A model generated the notes under the pieces. The model saw only the letters and a list, made by a program, of their open reading frames with translations. It was not told the origin of the DNA and searched no databases. A program made the position numbers and the translations under genes. Source: Bacteroides acidifaciens (GTDB lineage Bacteria > Bacteroidota > Bacteroidia > Bacteroidales > Bacteroidaceae). From it: a DNA stretch of 64,000 nucleotides. Below, in pieces: positions 46,701-54,455 of this stretch. The stretch lies in assembly GCF_903181435.1 (NCBI RefSeq), contig NZ_CAEUHO010000004.1, positions 1,054,001 to 1,118,000 of the forward strand, given 5' to 3'. Within the stretch, counting starts at the first letter, position 1; every line of letters begins with the position of its first letter.

Positions 46701-47885
46701 AGTGCGGAAGGGGAAACATATAGCTTCACTGTAAGGGATAGTGGTATCGGCATGTCTGCGGAACAGCTTACCCGTATTTTTGAACGTTTCTATCAAGTAG
46801 ACGGTCAACGGAAAGGAACGGGTATCGGGTTGTCATTGGTGAAAATGCTGGTGGAGAAACATCACGGGACTATTACCGTGGCAAGTGAGCCTAATCAATA
46901 TACGGAATTTAAAGTCACTTTACCGGCCAATATAAATGCTTTCACAGAGAAAGAACGGGAAGTACCGGAACATGAAGCCGAAGCGTTGGAACATGAAGCC
47001 AAAACTGACGCTTCCTTCCGCGAACTTCCGGTTGTTGATGAATATTTCTCCGGCGACATACCGGCTGCGGTTTCTGAGGAAACGTCCGGGGACGACAGTC
47101 AGATAGAGGCTACCGGTGAAGAAGAACGTCCCACTATCTTGCTGGTGGATGATAATAAGGAAATGGTAGATTATCTGAAAGAGAATTTCCGCCGGAACTA
47201 TGTGACCCTTACTGCCGGAAACGGAGAGGAAGCGTTGGCTATCATGAAAGAGCATCGGGTGGACATCGTTCTTTCCGACGTGATGATGCCGGGAATCGAC
47301 GGGATTAAACTTTGCCAGCTTATCAAAAGAAACCTGCAAACTTGCCATATACCAGTGCTTCTGCTGTCAGCCAAAGGAAGTGTCGACGCACAGACCGAGG
47401 GTATTCAAGCGGGAGCGGACGATTACATGGCAAAGCCATTCTCCATCCAATTGCTGAAAGGCAAAATCGCTAATCAGTTGAAAGCACGTCAACGCCTGAA
47501 GCATTATTATTCTAATACGATTGATATTGATACTGCTAAAATGACTTCCAACAACTTGGATGAAGAATTCATGAGCAAAGCGATTCAGGTGGTGGAAGAG
47601 AATATCAGTAACGAGGACTTTACATCGGACGAACTGGCAAGCAAGCTTTGTATGAGCCGCTCGTCACTTTATCTCAAGATGAATTCCGTATCCGGTGAAC
47701 CACCCGCTAACTTTATCCGGCGTATCCGTTTCAATAAAGCCTGCAAACTGTTGCTGGAAGGCCGCTATTCCATTTCTGAAATCAGCGGTATGGTAGGTTT
47801 CGGCTCTTCTTCTTATTTCTCTACCAGTTTTAAGAAGTATGTCGGCTGCTTGCCATCGGAATATGTAAAGCAGCACGCTAAATAA
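43758..47885 (+). CDS. Hybrid two-component system regulator (HTCS)
   Basis: 1375 residues. A signal segment at about 1-28, then a periplasmic sensor of paired beta-propellers; at least eleven blade motifs of the type IWVGT or LWIGT are visible to about 640. A Y_Y_Y domain follows (about 715-785), one membrane helix at 794-815, and a histidine kinase with His847 in MSHELRTPL, an N box LLSNAFKFTPDGG and G boxes. The receiver has Asp1174 in LSDVMMPGIDG, and the AraC-type DNA-binding domain fills about 1270-1372. It senses an oligosaccharide in the periplasm and activates the locus around it; the likely ligand is an unsaturated uronide. Confidence 0.97.
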   Translation: MKDRHLLFKYIFGLSVCFLFFPLYTVLADNSPIHFKRLSVDDGLSQNTVLALTQDHNNKIWVGTIDGLNWYEGSRFASYYKATDDTTSLANNHIYSLHTDPEGAVWIGTQVGLSRYNIVGNNFTNYSSPDNQPMQVFAIGEPEESGRLLLATNTGLMIFDKKTGRMKAQPELAGKTIYSVCRMNDGFLLGTSEGVYFYYERNENVTRLLLQLKGEVISDMFYDDRTGNCWLASLTNGVYCVDNNFQIKRHYNKQNTPAYFLTNSVRTLCQDDKGRVWIGTMEALLILEPETESFQICRFSPEDPTSLGHNSIRSILKDNQGGMWVGTFYGGLNYYHPLAPAFGRLQHSTWWNSLSDNSVNCIAEEPDSENLWIGTNDGGLNYYNRKTGVFSFFRAGTSANSLKSDNIKCIWTDKDGSVYIGTHGGGLSRLNRRSGRIETYDFPHSISLNNSCYSLLDGADGTLWVGGMNGLYLLDKRTGVLSLHPLAKKHGKLENVLIYTLFRDSKGRIWIGTEESLFLYAGGKLEELHLSSSAYLHGLIQAFCVLEDSHHDIWVGSSTGLYRYKEGTSTAWEQYTMKDGLPNDFIYSILEDERGRLWLTTNKGLACFNREEGTFLNYTKQDGLPHDQFNYYGACKAQDGTFFLGSLGGVAYFKPYELGDNPYSPNAVVTGAVVFNQVITDMKSDRVRYYQDEQGRMLGMSFPSDQKLFNIRFAVINYLAGKRNQFIYKLEGFETEWNYSRHVSFARASYSNLPPGEYVFKVKACNNNGKWSEATTEFFVHIIPMWYQTWWAKTLFVLFSVGLLVFIVYFFIARAKMKMQVRIEQIERSKVEEISQEKVRFYMNMSHELRTPLSLILAPLEELLGQKNLLDTLVQQRLDYVYKNGRKLLHIVNQLLDFRKAEAGALPVHVALTDVEGLLQDVLVMFNENAQKRNITVSMKSDLAAGRLLPADKTYLETILMNLLSNAFKFTPDGGSISLSLSAEGETYSFTVRDSGIGMSAEQLTRIFERFYQVDGQRKGTGIGLSLVKMLVEKHHGTITVASEPNQYTEFKVTLPANINAFTEKEREVPEHEAEALEHEAKTDASFRELPVVDEYFSGDIPAAVSEETSGDDSQIEATGEEERPTILLVDDNKEMVDYLKENFRRNYVTLTAGNGEEALAIMKEHRVDIVLSDVMMPGIDGIKLCQLIKRNLQTCHIPVLLLSAKGSVDAQTEGIQAGADDYMAKPFSIQLLKGKIANQLKARQRLKHYYSNTIDIDTAKMTSNNLDEEFMSKAIQVVEENISNEDFTSDELASKLCMSRSSLYLKMNSVSGEPPANFIRRIRFNKACKLLLEGRYSISEISGMVGFGSSSYFSTSFKKYVGCLPSEYVKQHAK

Positions 47886-47947
47886 TAATATCGAACTTGC
47901 ATAAGACTAATTCTTTAGATACAAAGAGTTAGTCTTCATTATATATG

Positions 47948-48049
47948 ATTTTATTCGTCTGACTACAGTTGAACTTTCGTCTGACTATAGTGATTCTTTC
48001 GTCTAACTATAGTCAGACGAAAGAATCACTATAGTCAGACGAATAAAAT
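47948..48049. repeat. Palindromic array of TTCGTCTGACTATAGT units with 22-bp period
   Basis: Three direct copies start at 47954, 47976 and 47998 (steps of exactly 22) and two inverted copies at 48006-48021 and 48028-48043 (again 22 apart). 47975-48003 and 48014-48042 form a perfect stem of about 29 bp around a 10-base loop. Alternatively 47948-47969 pairs with 48028-48049 with one mismatch, so two exclusive foldings exist. Confidence 0.85.
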
Positions 48050-48196
48050 TATGCATCACCGGAGATAGTTTTATTCGGTTTGTTTTTTAGAGTTTCGGAT
48101 GTTCTGATTTAATAGTATGTGAATGCTTTTTTATTCTTTTATATCCTCTGTAGCTACCTATAACTCCTGTCTTGGACGATTTTTAAGTTGAAATGC

Positions 48197-48279
48197 ACGA
48201 AATCAAAGTCGGATTAGACACTATCAGAGAAGGAAGAACTGAATTGAAAGTCCCGTTTCGGGTGGTTTACCTACATTTG
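48197..48279 (+). promoter_or_regulatory. Lyase-operon promoter with candidate HTCS operator
   Basis: ACGAAATCAAAGTCGG at 48197-48212, CCGTTTC at 48253-48259 and TACATTTG at 48272-48279. Spacing is identical to the GH88 promoter, and the first block differs from it at one base of 16. Confidence 0.7.
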
Positions 48280-48307
48280 CCTACAGAAAAACCAATCATT
48301 TGATATC

Positions 48308-50911
48308 ATGAAAAAAGTATTATTGATTTCATTCGTAATCTTGTCTGCGGCTGCACAGATGACTTATGCGCAAAAACAGGCAGTCATCAAGTTGACGGAG
48401 ACAACGTTAATGCATGAAATGCGTGCTACTCCTTATCCGCTTGATAAGGCTGTGGTGAATGACCGTGCGGTTTCTTTCCAATGGCCGCTCCGTTCGGATA
48501 TGAACTCACAGGACAGTCCGTTGGACGGATTCGAACACAAAGTAAAGAAGGTCGATAAAACGAAAGTTACCTATCGCTTACGCTATTCTCAAGACTCCGG
48601 TTTTAAATCAGGTGTCACCCAGGTGGATACCCGTTGGCCGTTTTACAATCCGGAGAAACCGCTTGCACCGAGTGTATGGTACTGGCAGTTCGGATATGTA
48701 GAAGATGGACAAGTGGTGTGGGGAAGCACGCAACAGGTCACAGTGGAAGACCGTCCGGGAAAATTCTGTCCCCCCTCATTGAAAGCGTTGCTGGCAAAAT
48801 TGCCTGCCGGTCATCCGCGTGTATGGATGATGAAGGATGAATGGAAGGACTTTATGAACCGCAGCACGGAAAAAGCGGAAAGACAATGGTATCTTGAACG
48901 TGCCGACAAAGTGCTTCAGACTCCGATGAAATCGGTGAAAGATATCAATACTTCCCAAGTGAAGAATCTGAAAAATGAAATGCAGATTAATTCCTACCTT
49001 ACCCGCGAGAGCCGGCGTATCATTGATGCCGAAGAAGGAAATACCGAGGCGCTGATACGTGCGTGGCTGTTGACACAGGATACTAAATATGCTGACGAAG
49101 CCATCAAACGGGTACTTATTATGGCGGGTTGGGACAAGGACAAGAATGTGAAAGGTGATTTCAACGCTTCCACTCTGTTGTCACTCTGCTCCATGGCTTA
49201 TGATTCTTTCTATGACCGGCTGGACGCATCGCAGAAGAAAACTTTGCTTGATAAAATCAAGGTGAAAGGTGGCGAGATGTACGATAACTTCAACAATCGG
49301 TTGGAGAATCACATTGCCGACAATCATGTGTGGCAGATGACACTCCGTATCCTGACAATGGCGGCATTCAGTGTATATGGTGATTTGCCCGAAGCTAATA
49401 CATGGGTGGATTATTGCTACAATGTCTGGCTGGCACGTTTCCCCGGATTGAATAAAGACGGTGGTTGGCACAACGGCGACTCTTACTTCACAGTCAACAC
49501 CCGTACCTTGATAGAAGTACCTTATTATTATAGCAAACTGAGCGGATATGATTTCTTCTCCGACCCGTGGTATCAGGGAAATATCATGTACACTATCTTC
49601 CAGCAACCCCCTTTCTCCAAATCCGGTGGAAACGGAAGTTCGCATCAGAATGTGGGACGTCCTAACAGTATCCGTATCGGGTATCTGGATGCACTGGCAC
49701 GCCTTACCGGAAATACCTATGCAGCCGACTTTGTACGCCGCACCTTGAAAGTGGAACCGGAATATATGAAAAAAGCCTTGTTGAGCAAACCAGGTGACCT
49801 TGCATGGTTCCGTCTTCAATGCGACAAGCCATTGCCCGAAGGCGAGGGATTGACAGCGCTTCCTGCGGGTTACGTATTTCCCGCGACGGGATTGGCTTCC
49901 TTCCAAACGAATTGGGACAGAGTAGGCGGCAACGCAATGTGGAGTTTCCGTTCCAGTCCTTATGGTTCTACTTCTCATGCACTAGCCAATCAGAATGCGT
50001 TCAATACTTTCTATGGTGGAAAGCCATTGTTTTATAGTAGCGGTCACCATATCGAATTTACGGATGTACACAGTATGTTGTGCCATCGTGCCACACGGGC
50101 CCACAATACTATCTTGGTGAATGGCATGGGACAGCGTATAGGAACAGAAGGATATGGCTGGATTCCCCGTTATTACGCCAGTGAAAAAATAGGCTATGTA
50201 CTGGGAGACGCTTCCAATGCTTATGGAAAAGTAATCTCACCGCTTTGGCTGACACGGGGTGAACAGTCCGAAGTACACTATACACCCGAAAATGGCTGGG
50301 ATGAGAATCACGTGAAGACTTTCCGTCGTCATATTGTGAACTTGGGTAAGACCGGATTGATTTTCATCTATGATGAACTGGAAGCAGACGAACCGGTGAA
50401 CTGGAATTACCTGTTGCACACTACGGAGAATCCCATGACAGTGAATAAGGCGGATAACCGTTTTGTACACGTTCAGGCTACTAACCGTGGCGGAGCGTCG
50501 GACGCTTATCTCTTCTCAAGCGGAACGTTACAGACTGACACAACCAGCAGTTTCTTCTATCCGGCAGTCAACTGGCTGCGTGCCGATGATAAAGGCAACT
50601 TCAAGAAGTATCCGAACCACTGGCATTTTACCGCTACATCGGAGAAAGCACAAGTATATCGCTTTGCCACTATCATCAATACGCATGCGTTGAAATATCC
50701 CGCCAAAGACCCGGAAATACTGTCCGACGGACGTATCAAAGTGGGCGGGTGGCTTATCAGTGTGAATCTGAAATCTAACGGTGCGCCTTCTTTCTTCATC
50801 CGCAGCACCAAGGAGAAAGTGAATATCACTTACAAGGGAGACGCCACTATTGTCAATGAAGACGGATATGAAACAGTTATGAGGGATACATTGCCCGAAC
50901 TGGAAATCTGA
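48308..50911 (+). CDS. Heparinase II/III-fold polysaccharide lyase, periplasmic
   Basis: 867 residues, signal peptide to about residue 22 (MTYAQKQ), no lipobox. Residues about 25-145 form a DUF4962-like beta region (SVWYWQFGYVEDG), 160-480 an (alpha/alpha) toroid, and 510-867 the heparinase II/III beta-sandwich (HRATRAHNTILVNGMGQ). Candidate catalytic residues by analogy with PL15/PL17: Asn339-His340 in DNHVWQ and Tyr393 in WHNGDSYF. It should cleave next to uronic acids by beta-elimination. The family is PL15- or PL33-like; I cannot decide, nor name the substrate. First gene of the operon that runs to SusD at 61981. Confidence 0.88.
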   Translation: MKKVLLISFVILSAAAQMTYAQKQAVIKLTETTLMHEMRATPYPLDKAVVNDRAVSFQWPLRSDMNSQDSPLDGFEHKVKKVDKTKVTYRLRYSQDSGFKSGVTQVDTRWPFYNPEKPLAPSVWYWQFGYVEDGQVVWGSTQQVTVEDRPGKFCPPSLKALLAKLPAGHPRVWMMKDEWKDFMNRSTEKAERQWYLERADKVLQTPMKSVKDINTSQVKNLKNEMQINSYLTRESRRIIDAEEGNTEALIRAWLLTQDTKYADEAIKRVLIMAGWDKDKNVKGDFNASTLLSLCSMAYDSFYDRLDASQKKTLLDKIKVKGGEMYDNFNNRLENHIADNHVWQMTLRILTMAAFSVYGDLPEANTWVDYCYNVWLARFPGLNKDGGWHNGDSYFTVNTRTLIEVPYYYSKLSGYDFFSDPWYQGNIMYTIFQQPPFSKSGGNGSSHQNVGRPNSIRIGYLDALARLTGNTYAADFVRRTLKVEPEYMKKALLSKPGDLAWFRLQCDKPLPEGEGLTALPAGYVFPATGLASFQTNWDRVGGNAMWSFRSSPYGSTSHALANQNAFNTFYGGKPLFYSSGHHIEFTDVHSMLCHRATRAHNTILVNGMGQRIGTEGYGWIPRYYASEKIGYVLGDASNAYGKVISPLWLTRGEQSEVHYTPENGWDENHVKTFRRHIVNLGKTGLIFIYDELEADEPVNWNYLLHTTENPMTVNKADNRFVHVQATNRGGASDAYLFSSGTLQTDTTSSFFYPAVNWLRADDKGNFKKYPNHWHFTATSEKAQVYRFATIINTHALKYPAKDPEILSDGRIKVGGWLISVNLKSNGAPSFFIRSTKEKVNITYKGDATIVNEDGYETVMRDTLPELEI

Positions 50912-50937
50912 TAAACGAACATGAAAGATACGGAACT

Positions 50938-51675
50938 ATGAGACATTCGAAATTTAATATGAGAACCATGTGCCTGTTGGCTGCATTATCGGGTATGGCT
51001 GTTTTGTCAGCTCAGACTCCGGTGAAGCCCCGTGTGCAGACTTCCGCTGCTCCGGAAGAAACGACGGTCTACAAACTGGACGGAAAGAAGCCGGTGACGG
51101 TTATTGGCGTTCCTGCCAAAAAGGGAGAGAATAAAAAGGAAGTCTCCGGCAAAGCGGGCACGCGGAAGGCGGCTGCTTTAGACGGCAAACGCTACCTGGC
51201 ACTGAAAACCAATGTGTTGTATGATGCTTGTGCTCTCTTGAACCTTGCTGTGGAAATGCAGGTGCACAAAAAGATAACCGTGGAACTGCCTTTGACTTGC
51301 AGCCTGTGGGACTTGGGAAGTGAACACGGAGTACGCACCGTGGCATTGCAACCGGAAGCTCGTTGGTGGATGGGAAACGAAGCGGGACGAGGACATTTTG
51401 TCGGACTGCACGCCCACGTGGCATGGTTCAACGTGAAGTGGAACGACAACCGTTATCAGGACGTTGACCGCCCTTTGCTGGGAGCCGGACTGAGTTATGG
51501 CTACAAACTGCCTTTGTCCGAACATTGGGGAGCGGAATTTACTCTGGGATTGGGATATGCCAATATGAAGTATAATACCTATTATAATATAGACAACGGT
51601 GCATTGCTGGATACACGTGTCCGCCACTATTGGGGAGTAACCCGCGTAGGAGCGTCACTGGTATATCGCTTCTGA
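50938..51675 (+). CDS. DUF3575 protein, fimbria-locus type
   Basis: 245 residues with a signal peptide (about 1-27, VLSAQTP). A basic, low-complexity linker (about 30-78) precedes the DUF3575 domain: LALKTNVLYDACALLNLAVE, then amphipathic strands such as GYKLPLSEHWGAEFTLGLGY and a last strand GASLVYRF ending in Phe, the mark of an outer-membrane barrel. Proteins of this type precede FimA/Mfa-like fimbrillin genes in Bacteroides. It lies 26 bases after the lyase, so it is in the same operon. Confidence 0.82.
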   Translation: MRHSKFNMRTMCLLAALSGMAVLSAQTPVKPRVQTSAAPEETTVYKLDGKKPVTVIGVPAKKGENKKEVSGKAGTRKAAALDGKRYLALKTNVLYDACALLNLAVEMQVHKKITVELPLTCSLWDLGSEHGVRTVALQPEARWWMGNEAGRGHFVGLHAHVAWFNVKWNDNRYQDVDRPLLGAGLSYGYKLPLSEHWGAEFTLGLGYANMKYNTYYNIDNGALLDTRVRHYWGVTRVGASLVYRF

Positions 51676-51711
51676 ACTCAATAGGAATATACCTGTAAAT
51701 ACGATAACAAT

Positions 51712-52722
51712 ATGAGAAAAAGTTTATATATACTGGCACATTGCACTTTTCTGTTATTCTTCGCTTTTTTAGTGAATGGATGCAGCCTGCACGAAGAACC
51801 GGAACTGACTCCTGACGGAGAATTGGGAGTAGACCCTACAGCAGTGACGCTGAATCTCAATCTGATAATGAATCTTAGTTTGGCGGAACGCCCGCCGATG
51901 GCGGTCAGCCGTGCGACGGAAACCAAATATCTGCGACGTTTTATCGTTGAGGCTTATCTGGATAGGCAGGTAGTGGCACGACAGACGGTGTATGAGGAAG
52001 ATTTTAACCGTTCTACTCTGCCCGTCAGCATGAAGTTGCATGCCCGCAATTATCGCATCTTGGTGTGGGCTGACTATGTGAATTCGGAAACACCGGAACA
52101 GGGGCTTGTCTACGATGCGGAGAATCTGGCTTTCATTCTTCCTGCCGGAAAATATATAGGAAATAGCCGCTACAAAGATGTGTTTGCCGCTTCTACGACA
52201 GTAGACCTTACTTCCTACCGTAACGACTGGGGAGCTGAAACCGGACTTGATGTAACATTATACCGCCCCGTGGCACGCTATGAATTGATAGCGAAAGATG
52301 TGGAGACGTTTCTCTATAAACTCTCTACGGGCAGTCTGAAAGGTGAGAGCTTTACGACTCTCGTGAAGTACAGCGATTATCTGCCTACGGGATATAACTT
52401 ATGGGACGATGTGCCCAAGAACTCGCTGATGTACATGGAATATAAGGTCGCCTTTGAACGTCCTGCCGACGGTACGCAAGAACTGAAACTGGGATTTGAC
52501 TATCTATTGGTCGGTGCCGGAGAAACCGCTTCTATTCCGGTGGAACTGGAAATCCTGAATGAGAAGAATGAAGTACTGGCACGTACGATATTGAGTATTC
52601 CTTGTGAACGGAACAAAAACACAACAGTACGCGGTAACTTCCTTACTTCCAACGTAAATGGCGGAATAGGTATCGACCCCGGTTACGATGGTGATTTGGA
52701 AGTAGACCTTGGAGAATTATAA
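51712..52722 (+). CDS. DUF6562-type fimbrillin-like lipoprotein
   Basis: 336 residues, lipobox VNGC with Cys24 followed by SLHEEPE, acidic as in surface lipoproteins. The mature part is beta-rich with RFIVEAYLDRQVVARQTVYE, NYRILVWADYVN and RPVARYELIAKDV, the pattern of fimbrillin-like (DUF6562) proteins, and closes with a GGIGIDPGYDGDLEVDL stretch. It may be an anchor or minor subunit of a short surface fibre. It sits between DUF3575 and a larger fimbrillin-like gene. Alternatively it serves as a glycan-binding surface protein of the locus. Confidence 0.75.
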   Translation: MRKSLYILAHCTFLLFFAFLVNGCSLHEEPELTPDGELGVDPTAVTLNLNLIMNLSLAERPPMAVSRATETKYLRRFIVEAYLDRQVVARQTVYEEDFNRSTLPVSMKLHARNYRILVWADYVNSETPEQGLVYDAENLAFILPAGKYIGNSRYKDVFAASTTVDLTSYRNDWGAETGLDVTLYRPVARYELIAKDVETFLYKLSTGSLKGESFTTLVKYSDYLPTGYNLWDDVPKNSLMYMEYKVAFERPADGTQELKLGFDYLLVGAGETASIPVELEILNEKNEVLARTILSIPCERNKNTTVRGNFLTSNVNGGIGIDPGYDGDLEVDLGEL

Positions 52723-52769
52723 TTAATAACAAATGAATTAAGAATTGCTTAACCATAAAAATTACAATC

Positions 52770-54323
52770 ATGAAAAAGAACTTATTTTATTCGCTAATGA
52801 CTTTGTGCGCAGTGCTTTTCACATCATGCGGACAAGAAGAAATCGTTTCGGACAATGGAAATGACATCAAAGCTCCTGTTACTATCGCTGTGCAGGCTCC
52901 TGTCAATAATCCTCTCAGCCGTGCGGGTGTCACTATACCTGATGGCTATACGATGCAGTGTATCATGCAATTACTGGATGCGGAAGGCAATACGGTAGGT
53001 GCGCAGGATATCAAACAGGTTAATGACGGAAAGGTATCCTTCACAATTTCAGTAGATGAACAGAAGGATGCAGCGAAAGCGTTGTTTTGGGCTGAATATG
53101 TTCCGACAGCGGGTGCTGCCGGTAAAGTATATGATACAGCCGATTTGAGAGCCGTAGGATATAACACTGCGTCATTCGATATGACTAATGCTGCGTTAAT
53201 GGCAGCTTGCGATGCTTTCTGCGGAAAGTTGGAAACTATCGGTAATGCCAGCGTGACATTGAAGCGTCCGTTTGCTAATATTAGTGTGCAGCCGAAGAAT
53301 CCGGCAGTAGCGGCATCTGCAACCAAATTGGAAGTGAAATACGATGCTTTGAGCGGATATGATATTTTGGAAGGTAAATGCAGTGCTACTGCTCCTGTGA
53401 CTTATACGAATGCTGGTTTTAATGCGGCAAGTGGTGCTTGGATTTCTAATTTCTTCTTTGCTCCTACGGATGTGACGAAATTTGCCGGAGAGGTTACTAT
53501 GACATTGAGCGGGGGATATGATAAAGTGATTACAATACCGACTAACACATTGCCTTTGGATGTCAATATGCAGATTATGGCAAAATTTGAAATAGGAGAT
53601 GGTAAATTTGACATTGAAGTAGGAGTAGACCCTGATTATGAAGCATTGGAAATGAAAGTCGGCAGTTATATCAATGCGGAAGGTAAAGTGGTACGTGATG
53701 CAGCGGATGCTGTTGGTATCGTTTTCGCGATGGAAGCTATCGGTAGTGATGTTCCGGCTAATTATCCTGCTGCACTTCAAGGAAAGACGATTGCAGGATA
53801 TGCGGTAGCGATTGAAAATGCAGCGACTGGTCGCCAAGCTCTTAATAATGATAAATTAGAGACTTTGGTTGAAACAGAAAAAGCGGTAACTAATGGAACT
53901 CAGACCACGGATGCTTTGTTTACTGGCATTGGAGATGTTACGTTTAAAACAACTTATGAGAAGTGGGTGGGAGAACATACTTTGAACAGTGAAAATCTTA
54001 GTGCATGGTATATCCCTACGTTGGTGCAATTGAGTGCATTTATGAACACATTGTTTACAATGAAAGACATTCCTGCTACCGGTAGTGACGATTTCAGAAG
54101 TATGAGTGAGTTTGGATTTGTTAATGGTAAAATGTTTGATAGAGATGTAATTGCTACAGTAAACTATGCTTCTAGTACTATTAATAATCAAGGTAATATT
54201 TCGGGTGTACGTATCAATGTTGTTGACGGCGCTGTAACCAATGCGCAAGAAGCTGGTATTGATGTAAAGGGCAAAACTAATCAGCAAGCTCTTTGCCGCC
54301 CCATGATTACAATCTTCAAATAG
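52770..54323 (+). CDS. Fimbrillin-like lipoprotein with extra C-terminal domain
   Basis: 517 residues, lipobox LFTSC with Cys20. Residues about 30-290 repeat the DUF6562 fimbrillin-like pattern of the preceding gene (GYTMQCIMQLLDAEG, ALFWAEYVP, LKRPFANISVQ). From about 300 a different domain begins: VGSYINAEGKVVRDAADAVG, ALQGKTIAGYAVAIENA and AWYIPTLVQLSAFMNTLF, which resembles DUF1566/lectin-like tip domains. That layout suggests a tip adhesin or a glycan-binding protein. A hairpin follows the stop. The 3' half is more AT-rich than its neighbours, possibly a sign of domain exchange. Confidence 0.75.
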   Translation: MKKNLFYSLMTLCAVLFTSCGQEEIVSDNGNDIKAPVTIAVQAPVNNPLSRAGVTIPDGYTMQCIMQLLDAEGNTVGAQDIKQVNDGKVSFTISVDEQKDAAKALFWAEYVPTAGAAGKVYDTADLRAVGYNTASFDMTNAALMAACDAFCGKLETIGNASVTLKRPFANISVQPKNPAVAASATKLEVKYDALSGYDILEGKCSATAPVTYTNAGFNAASGAWISNFFFAPTDVTKFAGEVTMTLSGGYDKVITIPTNTLPLDVNMQIMAKFEIGDGKFDIEVGVDPDYEALEMKVGSYINAEGKVVRDAADAVGIVFAMEAIGSDVPANYPAALQGKTIAGYAVAIENAATGRQALNNDKLETLVETEKAVTNGTQTTDALFTGIGDVTFKTTYEKWVGEHTLNSENLSAWYIPTLVQLSAFMNTLFTMKDIPATGSDDFRSMSEFGFVNGKMFDRDVIATVNYASSTINNQGNISGVRINVVDGAVTNAQEAGIDVKGKTNQQALCRPMITIFK

Positions 54324-54358
54324 TCATTGAACACTCGACCTTACTCAATAGAAGTGTT

Positions 54359-54390
54359 AAGAAAGTGGGATACCCCCATTCCACTTTCTT
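54359..54390 (+). terminator. Hairpin after the fimbrillin-like genes
   Basis: AAGAAAGTGG at 54359-54368 pairs with CCACTTTCTT at 54381-54390, but only ACTTTCTTCT follows, so termination is probably partial and the lyase downstream may still be read through. Confidence 0.6.
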
Positions 54391-54455
54391 ACTTTCTTCT
54401 CCATTGATACTTTTGACAATAGAACCCTAATCTTATACCTCGAAAAGAAGATAAT

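Larger units (their letters stand above)
47886..48307. other. 422-base non-coding region between the HTCS and the first lyase
   Basis: No gene seen. It contains the 22-bp-period palindromic array (47948-48049), an AT-rich middle, and the candidate HTCS operator and promoter at 48197-48279. Confidence 0.75.

Noticed and set aside
47948..48049. CRISPR array
   Set aside because: Units are 16 bp with 6-bp gaps, some are inverted, the gaps are not unique spacers, and no cas gene is present.
50938..54323. Complete fimbrial biogenesis operon
   Set aside because: Only a DUF3575 protein and two fimbrillin-like lipoproteins are present; there is no separate major fimbrillin set or DUF3868 gene, so I call it a fimbria-type trio only.
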